Assembly (NCBI GenBank): GCA_039619475.1
Contig: CM077115.1
Coordinates: 32,997,083 to 33,061,082, forward strand
Reading direction: 5' to 3'
Length of the DNA: 64,000 nt
Origin: Icerya purchasi
Taxonomy: Eukaryota; Arthropoda; Insecta; Hemiptera; Monophlebidae
Position 1 is the stretch's first letter, and each line of letters opens with the position of its first letter. The notes under the pieces are model-generated. The model was not told the DNA's origin. It did not search any database and saw nothing but the letters and a program-made list of their open reading frames with translations. Below, one piece after another: positions 22,111-33,548 of the stretch. The position numbers were made by a program, and so were the translations under genes.

Positions 22111-23639
22111 CATGAAAGAACATATTGTAAAAACATTCTAACGGGTTCATTATCTTCTTATAATAAACGAATACGCCGGGATTTAAATTATTTTAAATGG
22201 ACTTTTCTTGGAAATAAAAAAACACGAAAAAAGCAACAGAAATGAAGTTGTCTATAGATCATATCGCTTTAAAAAAAATGAATGAATGAAAATCGAAAAG
22301 AAACCTTTAAAAGCAATTTATTGATATTAATGATAAATAGATCGACGTGAAACGTGAGAGTTCCCATTTACGCTGACAAAAGATACCAATTGCAGCGAAT
22401 AATTTTTCCAGCTCGGAACAAGCGATAAAACTGTGGAAAGACTTGCGTAATGCTGTAATTACAATAGGTTGCATGTGAAAACATTAATATATATCGTCGA
22501 TTCTGCAGATGATTTTAATAACGGAAAACGAACAAAACCTAAAACTCCTAAATCAAATGAAGCAAGTTTCAAAAAACAAGCAAACGACAATGAGATTTAA
22601 AAAAGAAAAAGAGAGAGAAAATGAATTTTAAAAACAGACGGAAAGATTACGAAACAAGTAAAAAGATAAAAACATTTAGCCAAAGTAGTAACGGAAGATG
22701 GAAGATGTGTACGAGCCATTGAAGAATTACGAATAGCCTTTGACGTCGAAAAATATTTGTATAGAAACAAAGAAAAAGTTTATTGAAATATTCGTTCGCA
22801 GTCTACTCTTGCATATAGCCAAATAATAGGAAGTAAAGAAGAAATGCAAAGTTAGCGAGGGACTTTAGAGAAACCTGATGCTGGAGGAGAATGAAGAGAA
22901 TAACGTGATGGAAAAAATAGAAAACGAAGAAGCGTGTAATTTTAGAATATAAAAACCTACTAAAAAGATTAAATTAAAGGAGGTGCGAACAATGTAATAT
23001 ACGAATAATCGAGCACGTCATGGAAGGAAAGAGACTAAGAGAATAAGAGCGAGGCGAAATTCATCGATACACGTGCGCCAAAAGGATATGGAAACGTAAA
23101 GAGAATAATGCTATCAAGGGAACTCTAACGTGAAATGAACAAAAATTTTAACAGAACAATTGAGGAATTATTACAATTATTAACATAAATAACGTACCGA
23201 GATATTTTGCGTGGAAATAGTGAAAAATACGTTGGTTGTGAATAAGATATTTGTGCAGTTGCCCGTATATCTTATACATATTTCGTGATACTTTTTACGT
23301 GGTTAATGTAACTGTTTGCTACTAGAACAACAAGCAATACCTTTAAACGTAATAATAATAATAATAATAATAATAATAGAAAGAAGAATAATTAATTTAA
23401 ATATCGGAAGTGAAATAACAAAAACAGTTTCGGCTCTGAGGTAATAAAATGACTTACTAGAAACAATTACTCTATTCTATACGAATAATTTTAGCGTCTT
23501 GGAATGGAAAAGCCGATGATGTTTATTGTAAATTTAAAATCGACAAGTAGGCACCATTTTTATCTTTGCACCAATATTTATAGCGTTTTATTTATTCATT
23601 TATAGAATACAACACAGCTACTTAAACTCCTCAAATTTT
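22111..23639. other. Purine-rich non-coding stretch
   Basis: The sequence is rich in gaaa/agaaa with frequent stops, and no frame, terminus or RNA is recognised. A short (aat)n microsatellite lies at about 23350-23380. Confidence 0.6.
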
Positions 23640-25040
23640 TATCTCCTTTCAGATATGGTAGCGACCTGTCTATTCTTTTAATTCTTTAAAAATCGATTAT
23701 CCGGTCCAAACTTCACTACTGCTCCTTTATTTATGGTAACGTGTCCAAATCTCTCCTTTCCAAACTTGACTCAATTTAAAATTCCTGCCTGCGTCTGTGC
23801 ATTTGAGCTTTAAAATCTTCTCCCATTCCGGCGATCAACCTCTACTCATTCGTCGATCATTCCTCAGTTATTTCTTTTTAATAAAATGCCTCCCCACTTC
23901 TTCATCCATTCTTATTCCTTCCTATCTTCATATCAAAAACCACTGTCACTTTGCGTCTTTTAGAAACCCGATTCTATCGAATATAGCTGCTCGTGTTTCC
24001 AAATTTTCTCCATACGTTCTCTCTTATACGAGTTATCCTTAATTTTCTTGTGATTTTATTAGCATATGGCACCCTATCAATTTTTGTTCTCTCCGGATCC
24101 GAGCTAATTCTTCTTCTCGTAATGTAGTCAACAGGAATTCCTTCATTTGCCGGACTCTTCTTTTCCTTTCCATGTATTAATCTTCACGGATGGTTCCAAA
24201 AGTGATGAGGGCGACGTCTCCTTCGTTCCTGCACTCTGAGTCCTTCAGACTTCCTTCTTTCTGTTCAATCTTATCGGCCGAATCGATCTCTGTTCTTCGT
24301 GCCGTTTATTTTATATCCTCCACAGGTGGGATTCGCAAATTCCTAATCGTTTCCGATTCTAAAGGCGTTCTTCAAGCCATCTCCTCTCCTCCTTCTCATT
24401 CCTCTGACAGTATCATTCTCTCAAATCGATCTCTCATCTCCACTTTGTTTTCGTCCCGTTCCATCCTCATAGACTTTCTATGGGTTCCTGGTCATTCCAA
24501 TATAGAGGCCAATGATTCAGCTGACTCTTTAGCTCGCTCAGCCGCCCGCAATAGTCCTTTCCTCGACTTTTTCCCTTCTTGAGATATTCTTTTTTTATCA
24601 CGCTCTAATCATTCCAGACTTTGACTGGACATGTATCTATCTTTATTCTCAAATCGCTATTCGCAGTACCGTCTTACTCTACCGATTCCTCGTTTCCTGC
24701 TTTGGTTTCATTCTATTACTGTCTGTCGTCGTTCCACTGTTGTTTCCCTAATTATACTCACGATCAATCATTCTCTATTTCCTTCTTCTCGCTTTTTGTT
24801 CCCAACTCCTTTCCGCCCTCTTCATTCTTCTGAGCTTCCTTGTATTTGTGATTCAAATCACATGTTTTTCGAATGTCCTGCACTCTTCATCGAACGCTCT
24901 CTTCTCTACGACCAACTTTTAGCTTTGGGTTCGTCTACTCCCTTTAACGCTGCCTATATCCTTTCCTTCCAATTGCCTTCGATTCTTCCGCTGCTGCTGT
25001 CCTTTGTGAGATCCATTTCTGACCGCCTGGCTATTTAGTT
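23640..25040 (+). mobile_element. RNase H LINE (I superfamily), family B copy 1
   Basis: A 5'-truncated, many-times-broken copy. It opens with post-RT sequence equivalent to SKFDYCSFIYG in its relatives. It continues through RRSFLSYFFLIKCLP (23797-24042), then RNase H at 24190-24582: FTDGS is visible at 24187 in a neighbouring frame, then PSFCSILSAESI (E), LIVSDSKGVLQAIS (D) and DFLWVPGHSNIEANDSAD (D). The Cys/His tail CICDSNHMFFECPALF lies near 24840-24890. Two closer relatives lie at 41142-42640 and 47462-48610 in the opposite orientation. Not functional. Confidence 0.85.
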
Positions 25041-25286
25041 CTATCTATTGAATTATCATGTTGTTGGGTCAAAAAAGACTTTTCGTTAATCGTCAGTGTC
25101 AAATTCAAATTTTAGTAACGCTGATTATCAGTTTTGATTAGATCGCTAACACGGTTTTTATTTATACACTGATTGGTAATCTGTTATTTACCCGGCAGTG
25201 CTTCCGTGTGTTTCATTCGAAGTAACGTTTCAGTTCGAAAAGGTACTATTGATTCGCGTTTGCGTTCTAGTTATTTCAGAGGTTAA

Positions 25287-25352
25287 AATTTAATCAATTA
25301 AATTTAATCAATTAAATTTAATCAATTAAATTTAATCAATTAAATTTAATTT
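25287..25352. repeat. 14-bp tandem repeat, about 4.5 units
   Basis: The unit atttaatcaattaa is repeated almost perfectly. Each unit is nearly self-complementary (ttaat/attaa), so the tract is both a minisatellite and a cruciform candidate. It sits 1.4 kb upstream of the fatty acid synthase start codon. Confidence 0.9.
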
Positions 25353-26460
25353 AAGGGTATGCTTATGTACGTTATTAATTATTATTTATTCATTGATTCG
25401 GGAGAATTTTGAAAAATTGGCCTTTTATTCGGTTTTCTTGAAAATTATTTATCTTTAAAACGCTACCCCCTCTAATAAGAACGATTGATGCGGCGGCGTT
25501 TTTGGGGATTTTTGTTTGTTTTTATTTTTATTTTATTTATTTTTGCTATTTTTATTCGTTTTTTTTTTTTTTGTTTTTTTGGGCGCACCAGCGGCTTTAA
25601 CCCAACAACTACGGATTATTTTTATTTCGACTACTTATAACCCAACATATTTAAATTACCCTCATGTATGTGTTTTAATTTATTTGTCGAACAACTGGAG
25701 AGAGACAAACACTCACTGAAATCTTGTAATTTCGGATAAGATAAAACATATTTTCCTCTTCTTCGTCCCAAATTTGCTAACTTGAAAAATATACATTTCA
25801 AATCATAAACTGAAAAAATTAAAACGAAACTCTAAAAATGATGATGTATTTCCGATAAGATCCGACTGTTCGCAGTAGGAAAACTAAAATAAAAAATTCG
25901 TCTAATTTTTTTTCTTCTCGTTCAATTTTGTTCAGAATTAATCGCATCTTTTTAGTGTTATTGCGCTTAATGACATTATCTCTGTAACTAGGGTTTTTTT
26001 TTTTTTTATGGCCTGGGTTCAACTACGACAATAATCATTTTTTTCTGTAATATTTATTAATAACCTCTCATAAATATTGCGTCATCAAAAATCGGTTACG
26101 TCATTAAATTTTTTTCCCATTTACGAACTTCATTTGAATTAATTTTTTCCGGAAAATAATTATAAAGTAACGAAAAAATTTAAACGAAAAATATTGAAAC
26201 AATTTTAAATATATCCCCATTTTTAAGGCAATAGTAAAAGAAAGAAATTAATTATTATTTGAAATTCTAAAGTTCAATTGTCACATTTAAAGTTGCCATC
26301 GTTGTCAGAAATAAGCGCAGTCCTCCTGCCAGTACGTCTAAGAATTTAATCGTTATTAGCTCCGATTACAAAATTTTAAAAGCATTTATTAAGCCATGCG
26401 AAATTTTTAACGAAATGAAATTTTGAAATTATTTTTCTATTGAATTTCTCTAATTTTACA
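25353..26460. other. Region upstream of the fatty acid synthase gene
   Basis: No coding sequence is recognised. A short minus-strand LINE tail lies at about 25558-25640, and further on there is AT-rich sequence with long T-runs. Confidence 0.55.
25558..25640 (-). mobile_element. Short LINE 3' tail remnant
   Basis: On the plus strand, a T-run interrupted by one g is followed by gggcgcaccagcggctttaa. The same design, T-run then gggc(g/t)c(a/g)(c/t)ca, occurs at 41142-41185 and 47462-47510, where it is the 3' end of family B LINEs read on the minus strand. Only the tail is left here. Confidence 0.5.
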
Positions 26461-26725
26461 TTAGCGTCAGACGCTGTTAGAATGGCAATTCACGTGTGAA
26501 ATAATTAAACGCGCGATTGACTAGACAGGACCAACTAGAGCTTACTTATTTAAATGTTCCTGCCGTAATCTATTCGGAAACAAATTAAAAAATACATTTC
26601 CGCGCAGTTTTCGTTACACGTTTGATTCAGCGCGAACCAACAGAAAAGAAAAACAAACTCAGACGTTCATTGTAATTATTTAACGCAGGAAATAAATTAG
26701 CGGAAAATCGATTGTACAAAACAAA
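26461..26725 (+). promoter_or_regulatory. Proximal upstream/5' UTR region of fatty acid synthase
   Basis: This region contains a palindromic E-box, CACGTG, at 26491-26496, 230 bp before the start codon. E-boxes of this type are bound by USF and Mondo/Mlx factors on lipogenic promoters of other animals; use here is inferred. The stretch tgtaattatttaacgcag ending at 26688 has a pyrimidine-rich, AG-ended form and could be a 3' splice site for a 5' UTR exon. An in-frame TAA at 26693-26695 rules out a more upstream start in this exon. No clear TATA box is seen. Confidence 0.4.
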
Positions 26726-26924
26726 ATGACTCCAACGCCGTCAGTTTCGCCGTATGAAGGAGATACCGAATTAAAAAAGCAGATCGCCTGGTGTTTGGGA
26801 GAAGAAATTGTCATATCCGGCATTTCTGGTAGATTTCCGGATGCGGATTCGATCGAAGAATTTAAAGAAAAATTATACGAAGGTGTCGACCTCGTCACCG
26901 TGGACGACAGAAGATGGCCCCCAG
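26726..26924 (+). CDS. FASN: Fatty acid synthase exon 1 (start of ketoacyl synthase)
   Basis: Encodes residues 1-66 plus one base. After about 25 variable residues comes the family opening EEIVISGISGRFPDADSIEEF, then LYEGVDLVTVDDRRWPPG, the hallmark N-terminus of animal fatty acid synthases. The ATG is preceded by an in-frame TAA 33 bases upstream. The donor is ccaG|gtaatg, phase 1, splitting the Gly codon completed by exon 2. The next exon is 13.3 kb away. Confidence 0.93.
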
Positions 26925-27339
26925 GTAATGTTCTGACCTTTTGCTAAATAATCTGTGCCATTTCGTTAAAAATAAAACTCTAATCTGGCTAACTGCTAAC
27001 TAAATTTCGAAGGTAATTAAGGAAGCCAACTCGTAACCGAATAGGTAAATCAGATAATTTCTTTGCATCTCTTGACCCATAGGCTAATTGATCATCGACG
27101 ATAGCTTAATCCTCTCCGGACCAGTGCTTCGCAATGTTTCTTTTATCATACTTCGGCTATGTAAAAAATTGATCATTCTCAACCGAAAATAATTCGCTCA
27201 CGAAGTCCAGTATTAATTAAAACAAATAAAAAAAACCTACATGACAAAAGTAATTTTATAATCCGTTTCCGAATTTTTTTATTTTGATCGTGTTCATCAC
27301 TATAATTCATTAACGCATATACAATATATTAATTACAAC

Positions 27340-27600
27340 GTAACTCTTAGGCTACCCCACATTTAAAAAAATGTCCCAAAAAATTGTCCCAATTTTATGT
27401 AACGTTTGTTATATTTTATAGGATTTTGTGATTATGTTATTATATTCATATGGACCAATTTAGAATTGCGTTGTAAATTTTGATAATTTCATACAAAGAA
27501 TAGAAGAGAAAGAGACAGAAATGTAAGCAAGAGAGGTCAAGGGGCATAGCCTCTTGCGAGGCCTAAATGGTCGAGTTTATATATATATATATATTAATGG
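27340..27600 (+). repeat. Interspersed repeat tied to a (TA)n tract, copy 1
   Basis: This block runs from attacaacgtaa, through aaaaaatgtcccaaaa, tcatacaaagaatagaag and gagaggtcaaggggca, to a (ta)n tract at about 27577-27595. It is the reverse complement, with divergence, of 34868-35150. The first part is then partly re-used at 27625-27700 (tgtcccccaaaaatgtcac), followed by four spaced gtaacgaaa motifs to 27727. No coding sense; probably a non-autonomous element. Confidence 0.65.
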
Positions 27601-28579
27601 CTACGCTATTTTTGCGCCAAAGTGTCCTGTCACGAAATTTGTCCCCCAAAAATGTCACAATTTTATGTAAAGAAATACGTAACGAAAATGTAACGAAACA
27701 AGGTAACGAAAAAAGGTAACGAAAAAATTTTGTCGACCGGCGTAGCTAATGGAAAAGTTTACACTTCTATAAGAATTATAGAAGAACTAAACTGCCCCCT
27801 TCCGTGTCTCGAAGGGCACGGATCCAGAAAGACTTTTGGGGGAGGGGGATTATATGAAGGACATTTTGGGAAGGAGAAATTATATAATTACCTAAAATCT
27901 TCTACGGTAGGCAGTAGATTTGAGAAATACCCTTTGTTTCATAAAGAAAATCAAATAGCGACCTTTATAGAAATTTAAAAATGTTTTAAAAATACATAAT
28001 TATTTTGATTTAAATTTACGTAATGGAGATATCGCCTAGAGTTAATGCTGTAATGTTTATTGTTGGTAAAACTCTGCGATCTCAGAAGAAAGAAAATTCA
28101 AGGAAACTTGTTATGATAAAATACAAATACAATTTTGTATTATTTCGTTACAAAATCGAATTTCATTCTATCCTAACAGAAATTGTTTAGTTTCCCTTTA
28201 TTTACACTTGCGTCTCGCGGCCCGTTCCTTCGCACTTTAAATTATTTCACATTGTAAATTTTTATAAAGACTGCAGCGCTTACATACGTATACTTCTTTT
28301 ATTGAAAAAAAAACAAAAAAAAAAACATGAATACATCAATCAAAAGAGTGAAATTTAGATTAAAATATTTGAAAACCTGAAACCGCTGCAAGAGTAATAT
28401 ATGTGACAGGAATATGTTAAATTTAATTCCTTTTATAGTAAGATATTAGCAATATTTAATTTTTTAAATGCAATGATGAAATTTGTTTTTTTTTATCAGA
28501 ATCTAAGCAATGATATATTAAGTCACTGTTGACCACCACTCTAAACATTTCAGAATTTGTACGCTTAAATTATTTTTCA

Positions 28580-29050
28580 AAATTTGGGCTCTTTAATTTT
28601 AAAACTTTGGGGGTCTCGTATTTTTCCTATATTCTAGCGATTGAAATGTACCATTTAAAAAAACAGTGACCCCCTAGCTACCATGGAAAGACCTGTGAAC
28701 TTTTTTTTTAGTTTCGAGTCTTCCCGCTTTAAGGGTGTATTTTTTCAAAGTTCGGTCCCTAAATATCAACATTTTTCGAATTTTATATTTTCCCCGTATT
28801 CTAGAGACCTTAGTGCGCCGGTTAAAAATTAAATCAATACCATAATTCATTCGGAACTGGCTGTAGGATTTTATTAACATTTTTTTTCTAAATCGATTTT
28901 TACATTTTTTTAAATTTGGACCATTTAATTTTAAAATTTTGAGGGTTTTATAATTTTCTTATAATCTCACGAAGAAAATACGTCCGATAAAAAAAATAAT
29001 TAACTCCCTAGCTTACATAGAACGAACTGTACGATTTTTTTTCTTGAAGC
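28580..29050. repeat. Diverged tandem repeat, about 165-bp unit, three copies
   Basis: Units begin near 28581, 28747 and 28912 with aa(a/g)tt(t/c)gg(g/t/a)c. Each contains a Phe-like t-run, a gtattcta- or aatctca-type block, and an (g/c)aac(t/c)g(g/t)- element before a T8 run. Divergence is high, so the array is old. It lies in intron 1 of the fatty acid synthase gene. Confidence 0.55.
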
Positions 29051-29936
29051 TCTATAATATAGTTTTTTAAGTATCTACGGATAAACCTAAAACAATACTC
29101 TGTTGTTTTCTATATTCGCTTATATGTTCCACTATTAATTTAGGCTTGAAACGCAACGGGCATTTAGCAGTCGATGTGATAGGCGTCTTTTTATATTTTT
29201 TTTGCTAAATGTGGTACGCTACAACCCTAAATTAAATATAATAATCTGGTCATCGTTAGTTAGAGATAATTTCTGCCTCGAAAATAATAATTAACGCAAC
29301 AAACGAATTTTATCTGTAACCCTTTGCTTTTACTTATTTATTTATTTATTTTTGGGCTCGTCAGCTATCCGGGGGGTATTAATCTAGCGCGCACTATCGT
29401 TTTTGTTTACAATTTTCCGTTAACTGCAGCAGCGAATGCTCCATTGAACAAAATCTCATTGCCTAACCGAATCACGCGTCATGTTATTTAATTGTAAAAA
29501 CCCGGCGCACCGAGGAACAGTTGCTCGGCTCACAAAATCATGTCGCCCTCAGAAATTGAATTATGCGATTCGCCTTTTTTTTCTCTTTTGAATATTTTAT
29601 GAGAACATAACTAAACGTTGTGAAAATGCTGAACACACATTAAGCCACGAATACAAATGGATAATACGCGAGTAACGGACGAAAAGAAAACGTGGACCAT
29701 GAGTGCAGATTACGAAAGAAGAGTAGCTCTGGTGTTATCCGAAGACTACTCTGAATATCATAGATCGAACATACGGAAACTATTCGAAGGCATTAAAAAT
29801 TGAAAAATGAAGTATCCTGGCTCATAAAATAAGAGAAAACGGTTTGTTTTCGATGGCGGTATAAGGAAAGATACATTCCGTCTTCTTCTTCATGTGACTC
29901 GATTCGGATGTAGCTTAATAAACTGTTCATGGACTC

Positions 29937-30277
29937 GCGTCGCCAGCGGGGGGCAGGAGGCAGCTGCCCCCCTGGAGCTTTGAAACTTTTTAATCAACTG
30001 GCCACGATGAGTATTCATAGGCGTGTAATCATGGACAATTTGGAAGACTTTTATAATAATAAAGTAGTTTGTACAATTTGCCAGAAACCCACGAAAATTA
30101 TGTTTTATTTAAGATTTTATTCTTGTTTAATAAAATATTTTAAGCCTTTACAACTTATAAATTTTATTTTTCCTATAACTCATATCCTTTTTCTATCATC
30201 TTGCCCCCTCCCCCTGGCGGCTGGCAAATCATTTTGCCCCCTCCCCCCTCCTCTGGCTCATCGGCTGGCGGTGCCCT
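29937..30277. mobile_element. Non-autonomous hAT-like element, copy 2 (intact)
   Basis: In reverse orientation to copies 1 and 3. One end reads gcgtcgccagcggggggcag; the other, on the opposite strand, reads aagggcaccgccagccgatg. The flanking tggactc at 29930-29936 and 30278-30284 is a likely target duplication of 7 to 8 bp. The interior contains the family blocks aatcaactggcc, ttcataggcgtgtaatcatg and tctatcatcttgcccc. It has no transposase and must be mobilised in trans. Confidence 0.8.
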
Positions 30278-30498
30278 TGGACTCCACCTTTTGACGAAAT
30301 TTGTTTCGCTTCTTGCGACCTGCAATAATTCTCCTACTTTTGTAATTTCAGTTCATGTCTTAATATTTTGGAGCCAAAAAATGTTCTCCTTCGTTAACCT
30401 TTTCCCCTCTACCGCTCCCACCCTTATTTTTTACAGAAGGTGAAATGTTGGTCCTCTCATAAAATGTGTGAAGAAATTTGTTTTTCGTTTTCTAATTA

Positions 30499-30850
30499 CA
30501 GTGAAGTACCGATTATCCGAAATGGATGTATTAACGTATTTTAATTATATTCAATACATATTTAAGGTACTTAAGATTTTTAATATATACTTACATAATT
30601 ACATATACGTACCATAGGCCTACATGATACTACATTCGAGTTTTTATTTTTTATTACAACATATTACATTACTGTAGTTTAATTAAATTTCGTAGTTTTC
30701 AATGTTTTTCTTTTATATGTTAAATACGTATAATGTTTCTATAAATACATGTAATGTTTCTATAACGATTATCAATTATCAATTATCCGAAAAAATCGTT
30801 TTTCCGAAATTGTCAATCCCCGATTATTTTGAGTAATCGGTACTTCACTG
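30499..30850. mobile_element. Pogo/Tigger-type MITE with TA target site
   Basis: The left end cagtgaagtaccgattatcc pairs with the right end, which on the opposite strand reads cagtgaagtaccgattactc. The element is flanked by TA (30497-30498 and 30851-30852). The 352-bp AT-rich interior is non-coding. Terminal repeats of the CAGT...TATCCGAA type and a TA target are typical of the pogo branch of Tc1/mariner elements. It lies in intron 1 of the fatty acid synthase gene. Confidence 0.88.
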
Positions 30851-31319
30851 TATGTCCATTAGTACCAGATCCGTTTTCATCAATTGTGGCGCACCGCCGC
30901 ATTACTGTAGTTGCGTTAGGATTTCGAATTTAAATGTGAATAACATTCCCCCGGTAGTGACAAATATTAAAAATTCCGTTACAGGATTTTTTATTTTTCT
31001 GTAAAAAGCGAATAGAAAACGTTACCCTTTTTTTTACAACTCTCTGCAATGAGTACAGTAATTAGGCTGGGAGCGCGACTTGTTTGTTTAGATCATGTCA
31101 CGAAGCTTTGATGATTTCAGTAACGCAAAAAGAGAAGTAACGGAACATAAATTATTTAATATCAATATTCAATGCGGAATTTGTTGTTCTTATGAAATCA
31201 TCTGATAGTAGAACTGACAAACTGAACGTCACATCGTGACACCATTTTTGCCAATTTTTTTTTAGTATTCTGACTTCTTTGATGGATTTTCATTATGAAC
31301 ACAAAAAACAAAAAAAACA

Positions 31320-32585
31320 GCCAAATCGGTCGAGCCATTCTCAAGTTATGATTTTTTATACATGTGCAATTGATTTATATATATATATACTATTAAAGGA
31401 ACCCGTCGAAACCCGACGAACGATAGAATTCACGATCGCGTTCTAAATAACGCATACCGGAATAATTTCTTTACTGTGGCGCCATTTGTTGGGAATGTTG
31501 GTAATCGGTGTTTGGCTAGGTGGCCACACTTTCGATCAATTTTTATTTATTTTATAATTTATCTATTTATTTTTTTTTTACTTTTAAGTACTGTTCCCCC
31601 TGACCCTATAAATAAACTGTCTAAATTTCATAAAAATCGGATGGATAGTTTCGGAGTCCATAGAGGACATACAGACATATATATTCATTTTTATATATAG
31701 TGATTTAGTTTAGCGTTGCGGCCATTTAACGACGGTAAATGTGGTCCGCTACAATTTACAAATGTTAGATGAAAGCACGTCTGTGATTTAACCAATTTGA
31801 AGAAATTTCCGACTACATCACTGCAAAATGTAACATAAGAGGAGTTTTAAAATGTGCACAACATATTCTCAGTAATTTACTTTCACAGATACATAAATAC
31901 GCAAAACATTTAATATCTGCATATAAATAGTCGAAAGTCTTTTTTCATTTATTAACCGATTTTCTTTTTCTTTTTTTGTTGAGTAGAAAGCAGTTTTTTT
32001 TCCTATTTAAATATAAAATGAATACAAAAGAAATAAAAAACGAACTGTCAGTTACGATATTTTCGATTCGTTTATGTTTTTTTTTGTTATATACTTATAT
32101 ATTTCTACTGCGTACGTAGTGCATGATTTTCGAACCGCCATTGTGCGACCGCCCGCTGATCGGCTGAGAGCCAAGACCGATGCCTTTTTTTTTTGCCTAT
32201 TCGTTTCCCGTCGTTTACAGGTATCTGAATTACCCGCTCGCATGTTTTGCCTACCATACGTTTTATTGCTTTGCACTGCCAGTATTGACGTCACCGCCCC
32301 CTGTACACGAATGATAATCGACGACGTTCGAAAATCAAAAAATAATACTAAAGGCAGAACAAATTATCTATTAGATTGTCGTCAGAAGATCGCGCCACCA
32401 ACCCTGATTCATATCATACTGAAAACAGCGTATCTAGGCGAATTATGTAATTTCCGTGCAACTTTTTAAATTTTTTTCCGTAGGAACCTAATTTGAACTT
32501 TAGCCAATATTTAAAAAAAAAATCAACAAAATCGACCGAGCCGTTCTTGAGTTACATGTTTTTTTGCGAATTGTGCAATTTTTCT
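31320..32585 (+). repeat. Recurrent short module (aaatcggtcgagcc...)
   Basis: The module aaatcg(g/a)(t/c)cgagcc(a/g)ttct(c/t)(a/g)agtta, followed by a T-run and tgtgcaatt, occurs at about 31322-31370 and 32520-32582. A weaker relative at 31640-31675 reads aaaatcggatggatagtttcgg. Motifs of this kind are common in 3' regions of insect transposons. The intervening DNA shows no coding sequence I trust. Confidence 0.55.
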
Positions 32586-33243
32586 TATCTTTTTTTACTT
32601 GCAAACCTTCTCCTAAGAATTACGAATACAACAAAAAAAAAATTATTCAAAATAAGGCAACCCATTTTTATATACATATAAGATAAGATAAGGTAAGATA
32701 AAAACACCGATATGTATTTAGCACACTTGCTAATTGTTTTTCTTTTGCGGAAGCTAAAAATAAAATGATATGACAACCTAGATGTTAAACTGTCTCGAAA
32801 TGGGATCGTTAAAAATACAATATATCATCACGGCAATTTTTTTTCTGGTAGATGACTATCCGAATTTGAATGTGTCTGATAACAAATACGGGGGGGGGGG
32901 CGAACTTTCTGAGTTTCAAAAAACTTCAGAAAAGAACAAACAAACATTTTAAAGCACTCGCATATACACATTTACAGGTACGGTGCGGGTAAAATAAGTC
33001 ACGATGATATAGTTCAAAAGGGGAATGTTTCGAATTTGTCATTATGCAAATGTAAATTTTTAATTGATCTTATTATATTCAATCGCCTAATTTTCATTTT
33101 TAATCCTTACTTCTCAGCGATAAATTAAATTTACAAATGTTCTCTTATAGAAATGATTAACGTATATTTAGCGGCGATACGGTTAATAATTTAATATTTC
33201 GTGTTTTTTGGCACAACTCAAAGAAAAATTGGAACTGTTACCT

Positions 33244-33350
33244 TTGGTTCAAGACTTATTCAGAGTCAAAAATTGTTGAAATCACAATTAAAATTATTTC
33301 AAATACGTTTCAAAAATCACTATCCGACTCTGAATAAGAGTTTTTACCAA
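33244..33350. repeat. Small hairpin / miniature inverted repeat
   Basis: 33244-33267 (ttggttcaagacttattcag and on to tc) pairs with 33326-33350, whose reverse complement starts ttggtaaaaactcttattca. That gives about 24-bp arms with few mismatches around a 58-base loop. It is compatible with a tiny MITE; the arms are short and the loop large for a classical microRNA precursor. Confidence 0.65.
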
Positions 33351-33548
33351 TTCGCGAGAAGAAAATAAATAATTTACGTTGCCTAGCCGGTGTCCGGCGT
33401 AGGGTATAAAAAAAGTTGGGAAACATGCGAGGGTTGAAATTTTTCGCTTTTATAAGATTCGTTGGCTATTTTGACCAGTATTGTTCGATTTCCGGGAGTT
33501 AGCCAATTACCCGGCCACGCATTTTCATATGTATCCTATATAGTACAT

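Noticed and set aside
27730..27978. 82-codon frame with Gly run in intron 1
   Set aside because: No recognisable domain, inside an intron, starts in repeat sequence; could be a cryptic exon but nothing supports it.
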